Below, one piece after another: positions 1 through 6,492 of a stretch of DNA of 6,538 nt. A program made the position numbers and the translations under genes. Source of the DNA: Peptococcaceae bacterium UBA3933 (GTDB lineage Bacteria > Bacillota > Peptococcia > Peptococcales > BICA1-8); assembly GCA_002385805.1 (NCBI GenBank), contig DGEF01000125.1:23891-30428 (forward strand), read 5' to 3'. The notes below the pieces were generated by a model, which ran no database searches, was not told the DNA's origin, and saw only the letters and a list, made by a program, of their open reading frames with translations. How positions within the stretch are numbered: position 1 is the stretch's first letter; every line of letters begins with the position of its first letter.

Positions 1-9
1 GCTTAAAAA

Positions 10-375
10 GTGACCGTAGAACCACAAGGAAATTTTAATTCTGACCATGACTCAAAAAAGAGAACACAAACTCATGTCCATGAATATCTCGGCAGTACAA
101 AAATTGACGCCTCTGTAGTACCCCATAATCACCGTTTTGCCGGAGTTACCGGCGAAGCCATACCTGAAGGAAACAGTCATGTTCACCAGTTATTTGGCAA
201 TACCGATTTCTTTGTAGGACATCTCCACGAACTTGGAGCTAAAACAGGACCGGCCATTCCTGTGGGCAAGGGCAGACATATTCACTTTGCTTACGGGAAA
301 ACAACTAAAGATGCCGGCCATATACACGAATTTATTTTTGCCACACTAATTGAAGATCCTTCCGGGAAAGATTGA
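10..375 (+). CDS. ymaF: YmaF-family histidine-rich protein
   Basis: This 121-residue protein resembles the YmaF family of Bacillus and clostridia, whose function is unknown. It is built from three similar units, each opening and closing with an HxH pair: H22/H24 to H39/H41, H57/H59 to H71/H73, and H90/H92 to H104/H106. Within each unit the first pair is followed by G-x-T (GST, GNT, GKT). Units 2 and 3 are each preceded by a TG-x-AIP-x-G linker (residues 47-54 and 79-86). No signal peptide or membrane segment is seen, so it is probably cytosolic. The regular HxH pairs suggest metal binding, which is inference. The GTG at 10 is the only usable start, because an in-frame TAA lies at 4-6 and no other ATG, GTG or TTG follows in the early frame. 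No ribosome binding site is visible in the nine bases shown upstream, so the start is less certain than the family call. The gene converges on the small minus-strand gene at 417 and shares a terminator with it. Confidence 0.85.
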   Translation: MTVEPQGNFNSDHDSKKRTQTHVHEYLGSTKIDASVVPHNHRFAGVTGEAIPEGNSHVHQLFGNTDFFVGHLHELGAKTGPAIPVGKGRHIHFAYGKTTKDAGHIHEFIFATLIEDPSGKD

Positions 376-376
376 T

Positions 377-415
377 TTTAAAAGCCGTCAAAATTTTGAC
401 GGCTTTTAAATTTTC
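377..415. terminator. Bidirectional intrinsic terminator between convergent genes
   Basis: Positions 377-410 form a perfect 34-bp palindrome with its centre in AAAATTTT. The core stem is AAAGCCGTCA paired with TGACGGCTTT. On the + strand the stem runs into T-rich sequence (to about 415), and on the - strand the outer A/T pairs give an equivalent T run. It starts one base after the ymaF-family stop and ends six bases from the stop of the minus-strand gene at 417, so it can end both transcripts. Confidence 0.85.
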
Positions 416-416
416 T

Positions 417-653
417 TCATCCATTTCTTTTTGTACCACTATATACAAAGGCTTTTGGGTCCATCTTAATAAAAGAACCCTTATCAATGCCTATCTCCTT
501 ACCACAAGGACACTTTACTTTGCCATTTTCTAAGGTTAATTCGGCAAAATATTTTTTTATCCTTACTTTATGGCAACGTAAAACCTCACCTTGACCAATC
601 TTATCATATTTCCAAAGTTTATTTTTACAAGCGGCACATCTAATTGTTAACAA
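417..653 (-). CDS. Small zinc-ribbon-like conserved hypothetical protein
   Basis: I read this as a 78-residue protein starting at the TTG at 653-651. The N-terminus holds a CxxC (C6-A-A-C9) and the middle has a single Cys in LRCHK. A second knuckle CPCG follows, and the C-terminus reads KMDPKAFVYSG. The pattern looks like a small Cys4-type zinc ribbon; I recall similar short unnamed proteins in clostridia, but no function is known to me. The frame stays open upstream to an ATG at 827, which would give 136 residues. I reject that start: it has no ribosome binding site, and its extra 58 residues look like translated intergenic DNA. The TTG has an excellent AAAGGGGAG site seven bases upstream. 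The gene stands alone between the operon terminator at 855-880 and the convergent terminator at 377-415, so it is probably transcribed from its own promoter. Zinc binding and any nucleic-acid role are inference. Confidence 0.7.
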   Translation of the reverse strand: MLTIRCAACKNKLWKYDKIGQGEVLRCHKVRIKKYFAELTLENGKVKCPCGKEIGIDKGSFIKMDPKAFVYSGTKRNG

Positions 654-660
654 AATATCT

Positions 661-669
661 CTCCCCTTT
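661..669 (-). promoter_or_regulatory. Ribosome binding site that fixes the TTG start of the zinc-ribbon gene
   Basis: The minus strand reads AAAGGGGAG here, followed by a seven-base spacer and TTG at 653-651. This is the only good Shine-Dalgarno match in the open frame. It places the start exactly before the first conserved-looking residues (LTIRCAAC). Confidence 0.65.
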
Positions 670-777
670 GGAACTGGCAGGAAGTTATATAAGTAAAACT
701 TTCTCATTGAAAAACAAAACAATTTGATTGCCGGTGGTATACTTTTCATAATTATGGGCAATAAAAAGTTTTTTGTC

Positions 778-786
778 ATTATATCA
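778..786 (-). promoter_or_regulatory. Candidate extended -10 promoter for the zinc-ribbon gene
   Basis: The minus strand reads TGATATAAT, a perfect extended -10 (TG-n-TATAAT), but no good -35 is found 16-18 bases upstream. It would give a leader of about 118 nt before the TTG at 653. An alternative with a shorter leader is TATAAC at 689-684 with a weak -35 (TTCAAT, 711-706) and a 16-base spacer. The lack of any conserved-looking coding upstream of 653 and the terminator at 855-880 make a promoter somewhere in 660-850 likely. Which one is used is open. Confidence 0.35.
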
Positions 787-854
787 CAAGCACATTCAAC
801 TTTGTTACCCAACCAATTGCTTTTCATAGATTAGCGGCACAGCAAAAGGGCATG

Positions 855-880
855 AAAAACAAAAAAGGCCCAGCAGGGCC
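855..880 (-). terminator. Intrinsic terminator of the transporter operon
   Basis: On the minus strand GGCCC-TGCT-GGGCC forms a 5-bp G+C stem with a four-base loop (867-880). It is followed at once by TTTTTTGTTTTT (866-855). It lies 23 bases beyond the stop codon of the last permease gene, the expected place for the end of the operon. Confidence 0.9.
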
Positions 881-902
881 ATTAAATATAAAGAAAAATA
901 AC

Positions 903-1838
903 TTATCGTTCTTCCCGAAAATAAGGAATACCCAAGGCCTTAGGCGGAGCATAGGCTCTGGATTTTTTCAAGGAAACAACTACTAAAACAAGAATAGTTA
1001 CGGCATAAGGCAGCATGTCGATAAAGTACTGTGAGATGGGAAAACCTGTGCCTTGGATACGGAAACCAATGATATCTAATCCACCGAAAAGATAGGAACC
1101 TAATAAAGCTTTATAAGGATTCCAGGCAGCAAAAATAACCAAAGCTACAGCTATCCAACCGCGCCCTGCAGTAATATTCTCCTGCCAGGAAGGAACATAG
1201 ACCAAGGATAGGTAGGCACCACCTAAGCCACATAAGGCACCTCCTAAAAGAATATGCAGGTATTTATAGAGATTAATGTTAACACTGGCCGCATCAGCAG
1301 CAGCAGGGTTTTCCCCTACCGCCCTTAAATTTAAACCTCTTCGTGTACGGTATAAATAAATTCCTAAAAAGATTGCCGTAATGTAGCCTAGATAAACTAA
1401 CCAATCATGATTAAAAAATACTGGACCGATAAAGGGAATATCGCTTAACCCGGGAATAGGAAAAGGTTTAAAAAAGGTTTTCAAATTCTGAGGTATAGAC
1501 TGACCTACCAATTGTTTTCCCCAAAAGCCGGAGAAACCGGTACCAAAGGTAGTCAAAGCCAAACCGGTAACCACTTGGTTGGTGCGAAAGCTAACAGTCA
1601 GTATGGCAAAAATCCCGGCTCCCAATGCTCCGGCCATCATGGCGGCCAGCACGGATAAAAAAGGATTTCCGGTATCCATCCCCACCTGAAAACCCATGAC
1701 TGCACCCATTAACATCATACCTTCTACACCTAGGTTAAGGTTACCGGCTCTCTCCGTTATTATTTCTCCCAAGGTAGCAAATAACAAGGGGGTACCGGCT
1801 ACTATGGCTGCAGCTAAAAAGGAAATAGTCAAACCCAT
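903..1838 (-). CDS. ABC transporter permease, NupQ/YufQ type (purine nucleoside uptake)
   Basis: This 311-residue integral membrane protein is one of the two permease subunits of a BMP-type importer and belongs to the branched-chain/ribose permease superfamily (BPD_transp_2). Hydrophobic segments fill most of the length. Conserved blocks visible are GEIITERAGNLNLGVEGMM (24-42), TNQVVTGLAL (86-95), the cytoplasmic coupling loop RTRRGLNLRAVGENPAAADA (164-183), and GRGWIAVALVIFAAWNP (225-241). The C-terminus is short and charged. The start is secure: ATG at 1838 has AAGGAGG (1854-1848) nine bases upstream, inside the last codons of the preceding permease gene, with only one base between the two genes. 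It is therefore probably translationally coupled. As the last gene of the operon it is followed by the terminator at 855-880. Family membership is clear; the purine substrate is inferred from the operon and neighbouring xpt. Confidence 0.92.
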   Translation of the reverse strand: MGLTISFLAAAIVAGTPLLFATLGEIITERAGNLNLGVEGMMLMGAVMGFQVGMDTGNPFLSVLAAMMAGALGAGIFAILTVSFRTNQVVTGLALTTFGTGFSGFWGKQLVGQSIPQNLKTFFKPFPIPGLSDIPFIGPVFFNHDWLVYLGYITAIFLGIYLYRTRRGLNLRAVGENPAAADAASVNINLYKYLHILLGGALCGLGGAYLSLVYVPSWQENITAGRGWIAVALVIFAAWNPYKALLGSYLFGGLDIIGFRIQGTGFPISQYFIDMLPYAVTILVLVVVSLKKSRAYAPPKALGIPYFREER

Positions 1839-1839
1839 A

Positions 1840-2922
1840 TTAGCTAACCTCCTTTTTTAAATTTAAGGAGAATCCACCGTTTTTCGTCAACTTGTATCTG
1901 ACAAAAAACTCGCTGCCTAAAACAAAGAATAAAATCATTCCTTCCAAAATCTGAGCTGCAGCTGCCGGAATGCCAAAAGCTGTTTGGATAAAAGAACCTG
2001 CTTGGATCAAAGCCGCAAATAAAAAGGAGACAACTAAGATAATAGGTGCACTTAAGGCTCCTAACCAAGTGGTGACAATAGCTGTAAATCCTACACCGCC
2101 GGTTACTTCTACCGATAAGGTATTACATACCGCAGAGACTTCAATCATCCCGGTTAGTCCGCAAAGTCCCCCACTAATGGCTAAAGCCAGTAAAATTGTC
2201 TTTTTTATGTTCACACCGGCATAGCGGGCTGTATTTTCACTTTCTCCCAAAACGGCTATTTCAAAACCTAATTTGCTGTGGTTCATAAAAATGTACATTA
2301 TAAAAACCAGTGCCAGAGCAATGACCCAACCAATATGAACACCGAGTAAATCAGGTAAGATAGCATTTTCAGAGAAATTAGGGATTTTCGGGAATCCTTG
2401 GGCGGCAGGATCCCGCCAGGGTCCGTATTGCAGATAAGTGATCCACTTCAGAGCTATATAATTGAGCATTAAGGTCACAATAGTCTCATTAGTATCAAAT
2501 TGAGCTTTGAAAAAAGCCGGAATCAAAGCCCAAAGACCTCCCGCTACAACAGCGGCAATAATCATTAAAGATAATAAGAGAGGCCGTGGTAAATCCGGAA
2601 ATCTTAAAGCAAAAAAACTGGCTGCAAAAGCCCCCATAATAATCTGCCCTTCACCGCCGATATTCCAAAACTTCATTTTAAAAGCAACGGCAATACCTAA
2701 AGAAGTAATTATCAGGGGAATAGCTTTAATTATCGTCTGTTCAATACGATATTTCGAACCAAAAGCCCCCTGAACCATGGCCCAGTAAACCTCTAAAGGA
2801 TTTAAATCAAGCAAAAGAATAAAAATTCCCGAGGTAATAAGAGCTAAGAGAACAGCCAAAATTCTTATACATATACTTTTTTCTTTACTAATTTCCGAAC
2901 GCTTAACAATTTTAAACAGCAT
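1840..2922 (-). CDS. ABC transporter permease, NupP/YufP type (purine nucleoside uptake)
   Basis: This 360-residue membrane protein is the first permease subunit of the importer and pairs with the product of the next gene. Recognisable blocks are FKMKFWNIGGEGQIIMGA (81-98), NETIVTLMLNYIA (145-157), the coupling loop SKLGFEIAVLGESENTARYA (216-235) and GFTAIVTTWLGAL (278-290). A basic N-terminus leads into a hydrophobic helix at about 20-38. I chose ATG at 2922, which has AGAGGG five bases upstream and overlaps the end of the ATPase gene by 11 bases, an arrangement typical of translational coupling. A GTG at 2952 would add ten basic residues (MKKLRKQRVP) but has no clear ribosome binding site. 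A GTG two codons before the ATG is also possible. The family call is firm. Substrate is inferred from BMP-type systems such as B. subtilis NupNOPQ, a guanosine transporter. Confidence 0.9.
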   Translation of the reverse strand: MLFKIVKRSEISKEKSICIRILAVLLALITSGIFILLLDLNPLEVYWAMVQGAFGSKYRIEQTIIKAIPLIITSLGIAVAFKMKFWNIGGEGQIIMGAFAASFFALRFPDLPRPLLLSLMIIAAVVAGGLWALIPAFFKAQFDTNETIVTLMLNYIALKWITYLQYGPWRDPAAQGFPKIPNFSENAILPDLLGVHIGWVIALALVFIMYIFMNHSKLGFEIAVLGESENTARYAGVNIKKTILLALAISGGLCGLTGMIEVSAVCNTLSVEVTGGVGFTAIVTTWLGALSAPIILVVSFLFAALIQAGSFIQTAFGIPAAAAQILEGMILFFVLGSEFFVRYKLTKNGGFSLNLKKEVS

Positions 2923-4447
2923 AGGCACCCTCTGTTTTCTTAATTTTTTCACCTAACATCATTAAGCCAATTTCTTCCTTAGTAGCTTTTCGCGCATCTA
3001 AAATACCCATTACTTCCCCGTTAGATAAAACCATAATCCGGTCACTTAGCCCGATTAAGGAATCTAAGTCTTCAGCAATAAATAAAATGGCTACTCCCTT
3101 TTTCTTTTCTTCGTTTAATAAATCATAAATTTTATAACAAGTGTTAATATCCAATCCCCGTACAGGGTAAGCAGTTATCAGTACTTCAGGATTTGTGTCT
3201 AATTCTCTTCCCAAAAGGACTTTTTGAATATTTCCACCGGATAGATCCCTGATGGGATGATAGATACTGGGGGTCTGAATGTCTAATTTTTTAATTATTT
3301 CCTTAGCTTTTGCTGTGGCAGGTTTGCGACTGAGCAATAACCCTTTTTGGGTCTGATACTGTTTTAAAAGAATATTATCCACAATATCCATGGCTGCCAC
3401 TAACCCCATACCCAGTCTGTCTTCCGGAACAAAACTCATGCTTATGCCTTTGGAAATAATCTCTTTAGGGGTTTTGCCCACCAAATCTTCCTCTTTAAAC
3501 AAAATTTCCCCTGATGTAACAGGATACAAACCGGCAATTGTCTCACAGAGTTCTTTTTGCCCGCTCCCGGCTATACCGGCAACACTAAGTATTTCTCCTG
3601 CATGCAGATCGAAATTAATCCCTTTTAGTACTTCCACACCTTCTTCGTTGACCGCACGTAAATTACGAACTTTAAGGACAACCTCACTGCTTTGCCGTTC
3701 CAGCCTTTTTATAGATAAATCAACAGGATGACCTACCATTAACTCTGTAAGCTCTTGAGGATTTGTTTCAGATTTATTAAGGGTTTTTACAGTTTTACCT
3801 TTGCGTAAAACTGTAATTTTATCAGAAATCTCCATTACCTCGTTTAGCTTATGACTGATAAAAATTACTGCACAGCCTTGTTCCTTCATTTTTCTCATTA
3901 TGGCAAAAAGTTTTCTCGTTTCCTGAGGAGTAAGAACAGCAGTAGGTTCATCTAAAATTAAGATTTTTGCTCCCCGGTAGAGAACTTTTAAGATTTCTAA
4001 GTTCTGTTTTTCACCTACGGACATATCATAAACTTTTTTATGCAAATCTACTTCCAATCCGAAAGCAGAAATAATTTCTTTGATTTTGTTTTCCAGAGAT
4101 TTTTTATTAATGAAAAAACCTGTTTTTTGGCCAATAATTATATTTTCCAAAGCCGAAAGGGTGTCTACAAGCTTAAAGTGCTGATGAATCATACCGATAC
4201 CGGCATTTATAGAATCTTTAGGAGAATAAAATTTAACTTCTTCACCCCGGATAAAAATAGAACCGCTGTCAGGAATATAAATCCCTGACAGCATATTCAT
4301 CAAAGTACTTTTACCTGCTCCATTTTCACCTAAAAGTGAATGTATTTCTCCTTTTTGCACACTAAAATTTACGTTATCATTGGCGATAACCTTGCCGAAG
4401 GTCTTGGTGATATTTTTCATGACTATATAGGCTGTATCTTGACTCAT
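2912..4447 (-). CDS. ABC transporter ATPase with two tandem domains (NupO/YufO type)
   Basis: This 511-residue cytoplasmic protein powers the importer and carries two fused nucleotide-binding domains. Domain 1 is complete: Walker A GENGAGKST (40-48), Q-loop Q89, signature MSVGEKQ (142-148), Walker B ILILDEPTA (162-170) and H-loop His199. Domain 2 is degenerate. Its P-loop reads GIAGSGQKE (291-299) without the GKS/T lysine. The Walker B region is VLITAYPVRGLD (422-433), lacking the catalytic Asp-Glu. The H-loop position reads FIAEDLD, without His. The domain 2 signature LSGGNIQK (402-409) is intact. One working and one non-catalytic site is usual for this sugar/nucleoside importer class. ATG at 4447 starts 15 bases after the lipoprotein stop with a moderate AAGGTG site. 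The last 11 bases overlap the following permease gene. The family is certain; the specific substrate is inferred from context. Confidence 0.95.
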   Translation of the reverse strand: MSQDTAYIVMKNITKTFGKVIANDNVNFSVQKGEIHSLLGENGAGKSTLMNMLSGIYIPDSGSIFIRGEEVKFYSPKDSINAGIGMIHQHFKLVDTLSALENIIIGQKTGFFINKKSLENKIKEIISAFGLEVDLHKKVYDMSVGEKQNLEILKVLYRGAKILILDEPTAVLTPQETRKLFAIMRKMKEQGCAVIFISHKLNEVMEISDKITVLRKGKTVKTLNKSETNPQELTELMVGHPVDLSIKRLERQSSEVVLKVRNLRAVNEEGVEVLKGINFDLHAGEILSVAGIAGSGQKELCETIAGLYPVTSGEILFKEEDLVGKTPKEIISKGISMSFVPEDRLGMGLVAAMDIVDNILLKQYQTQKGLLLSRKPATAKAKEIIKKLDIQTPSIYHPIRDLSGGNIQKVLLGRELDTNPEVLITAYPVRGLDINTCYKIYDLLNEEKKKGVAILFIAEDLDSLIGLSDRIMVLSNGEVMGILDARKATKEEIGLMMLGEKIKKTEGAYAV

Positions 4448-4462
4448 CTAATCACCTTCACC

Positions 4463-5572
4463 TTAGTTAATTTCGCCTTCCACACCTTCTACAAACCAAT
4501 CCATACTCCAAACTTCATCATCAGTCATCACAGTACCTTCCGGAACCCGAACAGTACCGGTCTGGTCTTTAAGAGGTCCGGCAAAGATTTGCAAAGTACC
4601 GTTAATAATTTCCTCTTTAGCTTTGTCTACGGCTTCTTGAGCTCCTTCGGGAGCGTTTTTAGTAAGAGGTGCTAAATCAACAACACCGTCTTTCATACCT
4701 AACCAAACACTGGAGGATTCCCAAGTGCCGTCGATCACAGCTTGAACTTGTTCCACATAGTAAGCTCCCCAGTTCCAAACCGGTGCAGTCATATAAGCAT
4801 TGGGAGCCATTTCTGACATATCCGCATTGTAACCAATAGACCATTTGCCACGTTCTTCAGCAGCCTGTTGGGGTCCAGGAGTATCAGCATGTTGAGCAAT
4901 AACATCTGCGCCTTCGTCTAATAGGGCAATGGCAGCATCTTTTTCTCTGGCCGGATCATACCAGGAATTAACCCATTTTACTTTAACCACTGCATCGGGA
5001 TTGACAGATTGAACACCAAGGGCAAAAGCGTTTATTCCACGAATAACCTCAGGTAAAGGGAAAGCAGCTACATAACCGATAATATCTGTTTCAGTTTTCA
5101 TACCGGCAACAATCCCGGATAGATAACGTGGTTCAATCATTCGGCCAAAATAATTGGACATATTATCCAATTGTTTGTAACCGGAACAGTGTAAGAATTT
5201 AATATCAGGATTTTCTTTAGCCACTTTTTCCGTATAATCCATAAAACCGTAACTGGTAGTGAAAATTACATTAGCCCCTAAATCAATCATGTCATTAAGG
5301 ACTTTTTCAACATCCGGGCCTTCGGGAACAGATTCTTTATACATTGTTACTACACCCAGTTTTTCTTCCAGGTACAATCTTCCCTGGTCATGAGCCCAGG
5401 ACCAACCCATATCACCGGCAGGACCAACGTAAACAAAACCAACCTTAATGTCATTTTCTGGAGCTTGCTCAGCATCACCTTGGGAACCTTTAGAAGTAGA
5501 GCTAGAGCAGCCCGTTACAATGAGGGAAAGACTTAAGATTAAAACCAGAATAAGACTTAATGCTTTTTTCAC
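4463..5572 (-). CDS. BMP-family substrate-binding lipoprotein (purine-type ABC importer)
   Basis: This 369-residue protein is the extracellular binding component of the importer. Residues 1-22 are a lipoprotein signal: a KK start, a Leu-rich core and lipobox VTGC with Cys22 as the lipidated residue. A Ser/Gly/Glu linker follows to about residue 40, and a periplasmic-binding fold begins at IKVGFVYVG. It belongs to the BMP (basic membrane protein/PnrA) family. The blocks LHCSGYK, FGRMIEPRYLSGIVAGM, IGYVAAFPLPEVIRGINAFA and the Trp-rich APVWNWGAYYV fit the branch also seen in proteobacterial BMP proteins rather than closely matching B. subtilis NupN; I make this subgroup call from memory. Members of the family bind purine nucleosides or bases. 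The GTG at 5572 is well supported, with AAGGAGG (5586-5580) seven bases upstream. It is the first gene of the transporter operon, 193 bases downstream of xpt, separated by the repeat-rich spacer. Confidence 0.93.
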   Translation of the reverse strand: MKKALSLILVLILSLSLIVTGCSSSTSKGSQGDAEQAPENDIKVGFVYVGPAGDMGWSWAHDQGRLYLEEKLGVVTMYKESVPEGPDVEKVLNDMIDLGANVIFTTSYGFMDYTEKVAKENPDIKFLHCSGYKQLDNMSNYFGRMIEPRYLSGIVAGMKTETDIIGYVAAFPLPEVIRGINAFALGVQSVNPDAVVKVKWVNSWYDPAREKDAAIALLDEGADVIAQHADTPGPQQAAEERGKWSIGYNADMSEMAPNAYMTAPVWNWGAYYVEQVQAVIDGTWESSSVWLGMKDGVVDLAPLTKNAPEGAQEAVDKAKEEIINGTLQIFAGPLKDQTGTVRVPEGTVMTDDEVWSMDWFVEGVEGEIN

Positions 5573-5605
5573 TTTTTTTCCTCCTTAATAATTTTTAATT
5601 TTTTT

Positions 5606-5634
5606 ATTTTTCACCCCTACTCTATCCAGAGCAA
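5606..5634 (-). promoter_or_regulatory. Weak candidate promoter for the transporter operon
   Basis: The minus strand has TTGCTC (5634-5629), a 17-base spacer and AAAAAT (5611-5606), which would give a leader of about 25-30 nt before the GTG at 5572. Both hexamers are imperfect and the surrounding sequence is A-rich, so a chance match is possible. No strong terminator was seen between xpt and this point, so read-through from xpt is an alternative. Confidence 0.25.
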
Positions 5635-5652
5635 GGATGATATTTTAGTTGT

Positions 5653-5720
5653 TAGTGGCTGGTATTACGACCTTCGCCGCAAGGCGAATTATTAGTGTTC
5701 ATCTGTGTTCACCCGTGGTT
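5653..5720. repeat. Composite intergenic repeat, left copy
   Basis: This element has three parts. The first is 'tagtggctgg-tattacgacc' (5653-5672). The second is a 6-bp hairpin TTCGCC-GCAA-GGCGAA (5673-5688). The third is three decamers in a row, ATTAGTGTTC, ATCTGTGTTC and ACCCGTGGTT (5691-5720). The same parts recur in the same order upstream of xpt at 6368-6538. No coding frame is apparent. I know of no function. It resembles short dispersed intergenic repeats of bacterial genomes. Confidence 0.6.
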
Positions 5721-5759
5721 CTAAAATCTCGCCCACTCGCTCACACGCCCACTTTTAGA
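5720..5759. repeat. G+C-rich spacer bounded by a TCTAAAA inverted repeat
   Basis: TCTAAAA (5720-5726) and TTTTAGA (5753-5759) are 7-bp inverted arms around 26 bases that are clearly richer in G+C than the rest of the intergenic DNA. Inside, CGCCCAC occurs twice (5730-5736 and 5746-5752). It starts seven bases beyond the xpt stop in the direction of transcription. It lacks a T-tract after the stem and so does not look like a normal terminator. It may be a further part of the composite repeat. Confidence 0.35.
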
Positions 5760-5765
5760 CTCTAC

Positions 5766-6347
5766 TTAATCCGTGTTTTCAAAAATGATTTTGTCCCCTT
5801 GAAAACCTTTGATAATTGCTAAAGATTCAATCTGAACAGGTGCTCTCTTTAGAATTTTTTCCCGCCCCTTTTGGAAGCCTTTTTCAATTACTATACCTAC
5901 TCCTGCTACCTCTGCCCGGGCTGCTTGGACAATATCAATTAAACCGCAAACAGCATTACCTTGAGCCAGGAAATCATCAATTATTAACACCCTATCAGTA
6001 GGTTGGATAAACCTTTTGTCAACCCGGATTTTATAGTACTTATCCTTGGTAAAAGAGTATACTTCACTGGCAAAAACCTCTGGACTCAAATTCCCAGCTT
6101 CCTGTTTTTTGGCAAAAACTACAGGAACATGGAAGTATTGGGCAGTTATAGCGGCAATTGCAACCCCGGAAGTTTCAATGGTCAAAATTCGGGTGATATT
6201 CTTAGCCGCAAACCTCCGGTAAAACTCTTTGCCGATTTCGTTGAATAAATCAATATCTAATTGATGATTTAGAAAATTATCAACTTTGATAATACGACCG
6301 TCTATTACTCTACCGTCTTTTAAAATTCTTTCTTTAAGTAAGTCCAT
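5766..6347 (-). CDS. xpt: Xanthine phosphoribosyltransferase
   Basis: This 193-residue cytosolic enzyme transfers the phosphoribosyl group of PRPP to xanthine, giving XMP for the guanine nucleotide pool. It aligns by eye along its length with B. subtilis Xpt (194 residues). Shared blocks include KVDNFLNHQLD (21-31), the ITRILTIETSG block (51-61), VPVVFAKK (74-81), VYSFTK (96-101), and GIVIEKGFQKGRE (151-163). The PRPP-binding motif is VLIIDDFLAQGNA (120-132), with the adjacent Asp pair intact. ATG at 6347 has AAAGGAG (6363-6357) nine bases upstream. It lies upstream of the BMP-type importer, which fits uptake followed by salvage. The last three codons (Asn-Thr-Asp) fall inside a copy of the ATCCGTGTT decamer found in the flanking repeats. 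No purine riboswitch is seen in the 191 bases shown upstream. Confidence 0.95.
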   Translation of the reverse strand: MDLLKERILKDGRVIDGRIIKVDNFLNHQLDIDLFNEIGKEFYRRFAAKNITRILTIETSGVAIAAITAQYFHVPVVFAKKQEAGNLSPEVFASEVYSFTKDKYYKIRVDKRFIQPTDRVLIIDDFLAQGNAVCGLIDIVQAARAEVAGVGIVIEKGFQKGREKILKRAPVQIESLAIIKGFQGDKIIFENTD

Positions 6348-6385
6348 TACTTTAATCTCCTTTAATATAGTGGCTGGTGGTTATA

Positions 6386-6404
6386 TTACGACCTGCGGTC
6401 GTAA
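6386..6404. repeat. Perfect 8-bp hairpin upstream of xpt
   Basis: TTACGACC (6386-6393) pairs with GGTCGTAA (6397-6404) around a TGC loop. Its left arm is part of the shared repeat module, while its right arm belongs to the segment absent from the left copy. It is not followed by a T-tract on either strand, so it is not a standard terminator. In the xpt transcript it would lie about 40 nt before the start codon. Confidence 0.5.
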
Positions 6405-6409
6405 GATTT

Positions 6410-6492
6410 AGGTTGAGATTAAGGTTAAGAAGATAAAACAATCCAGATTTAAAACCCAATAATTAACCCAGGCTTAACCTAAACCTTAACCT
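6410..6492. repeat. GGTTAAG-type long inverted repeat
   Basis: The 20-base arms at 6410-6429 and 6473-6492 are complementary at 17 positions. They are made of variations on GGTTAAG/CTTAACC and enclose 43 bases. In the xpt transcript this would be a long imperfect stem. No coding frame, riboswitch motif or T-tract is seen in it. It makes up most of the extra DNA in the right copy of the composite repeat. Confidence 0.5.

Noticed and set aside
654..827. N-terminal extension of the zinc-ribbon gene up to the ATG at 827
   Set aside because: There is no ribosome binding site and the residues look non-coding. The interval also contains promoter-like sequence.
1970..2773. Open frames on the + strand inside the first permease gene, and similar ones inside the ATPase, lipoprotein and xpt genes
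   Set aside because: They lie antisense to well-supported genes and have no recognisable domains, so they are shadows of those genes.
3783..3945. Loss of catalytic residues in the second ATPase domain (actual positions about 2990-3575) as pseudogene decay
   Set aside because: The reading frame is intact and a degenerate second domain is usual for this importer class; domain 1 keeps all its motifs.
5673..5688. Hairpin between xpt and the lipoprotein gene as the xpt terminator
   Set aside because: No T-tract follows it on the minus strand, so it does not meet the intrinsic terminator pattern.
5691..5720. Short regular repeats as a CRISPR array
   Set aside because: The units are 10 bp with no spacers, and no cas genes are present.
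6410..6492. GGTTAAG/CTTAACC runs as telomere-like or origin repeats
   Set aside because: They form one imperfect inverted repeat rather than a tandem array, and nothing nearby suggests a replicon end or an origin.
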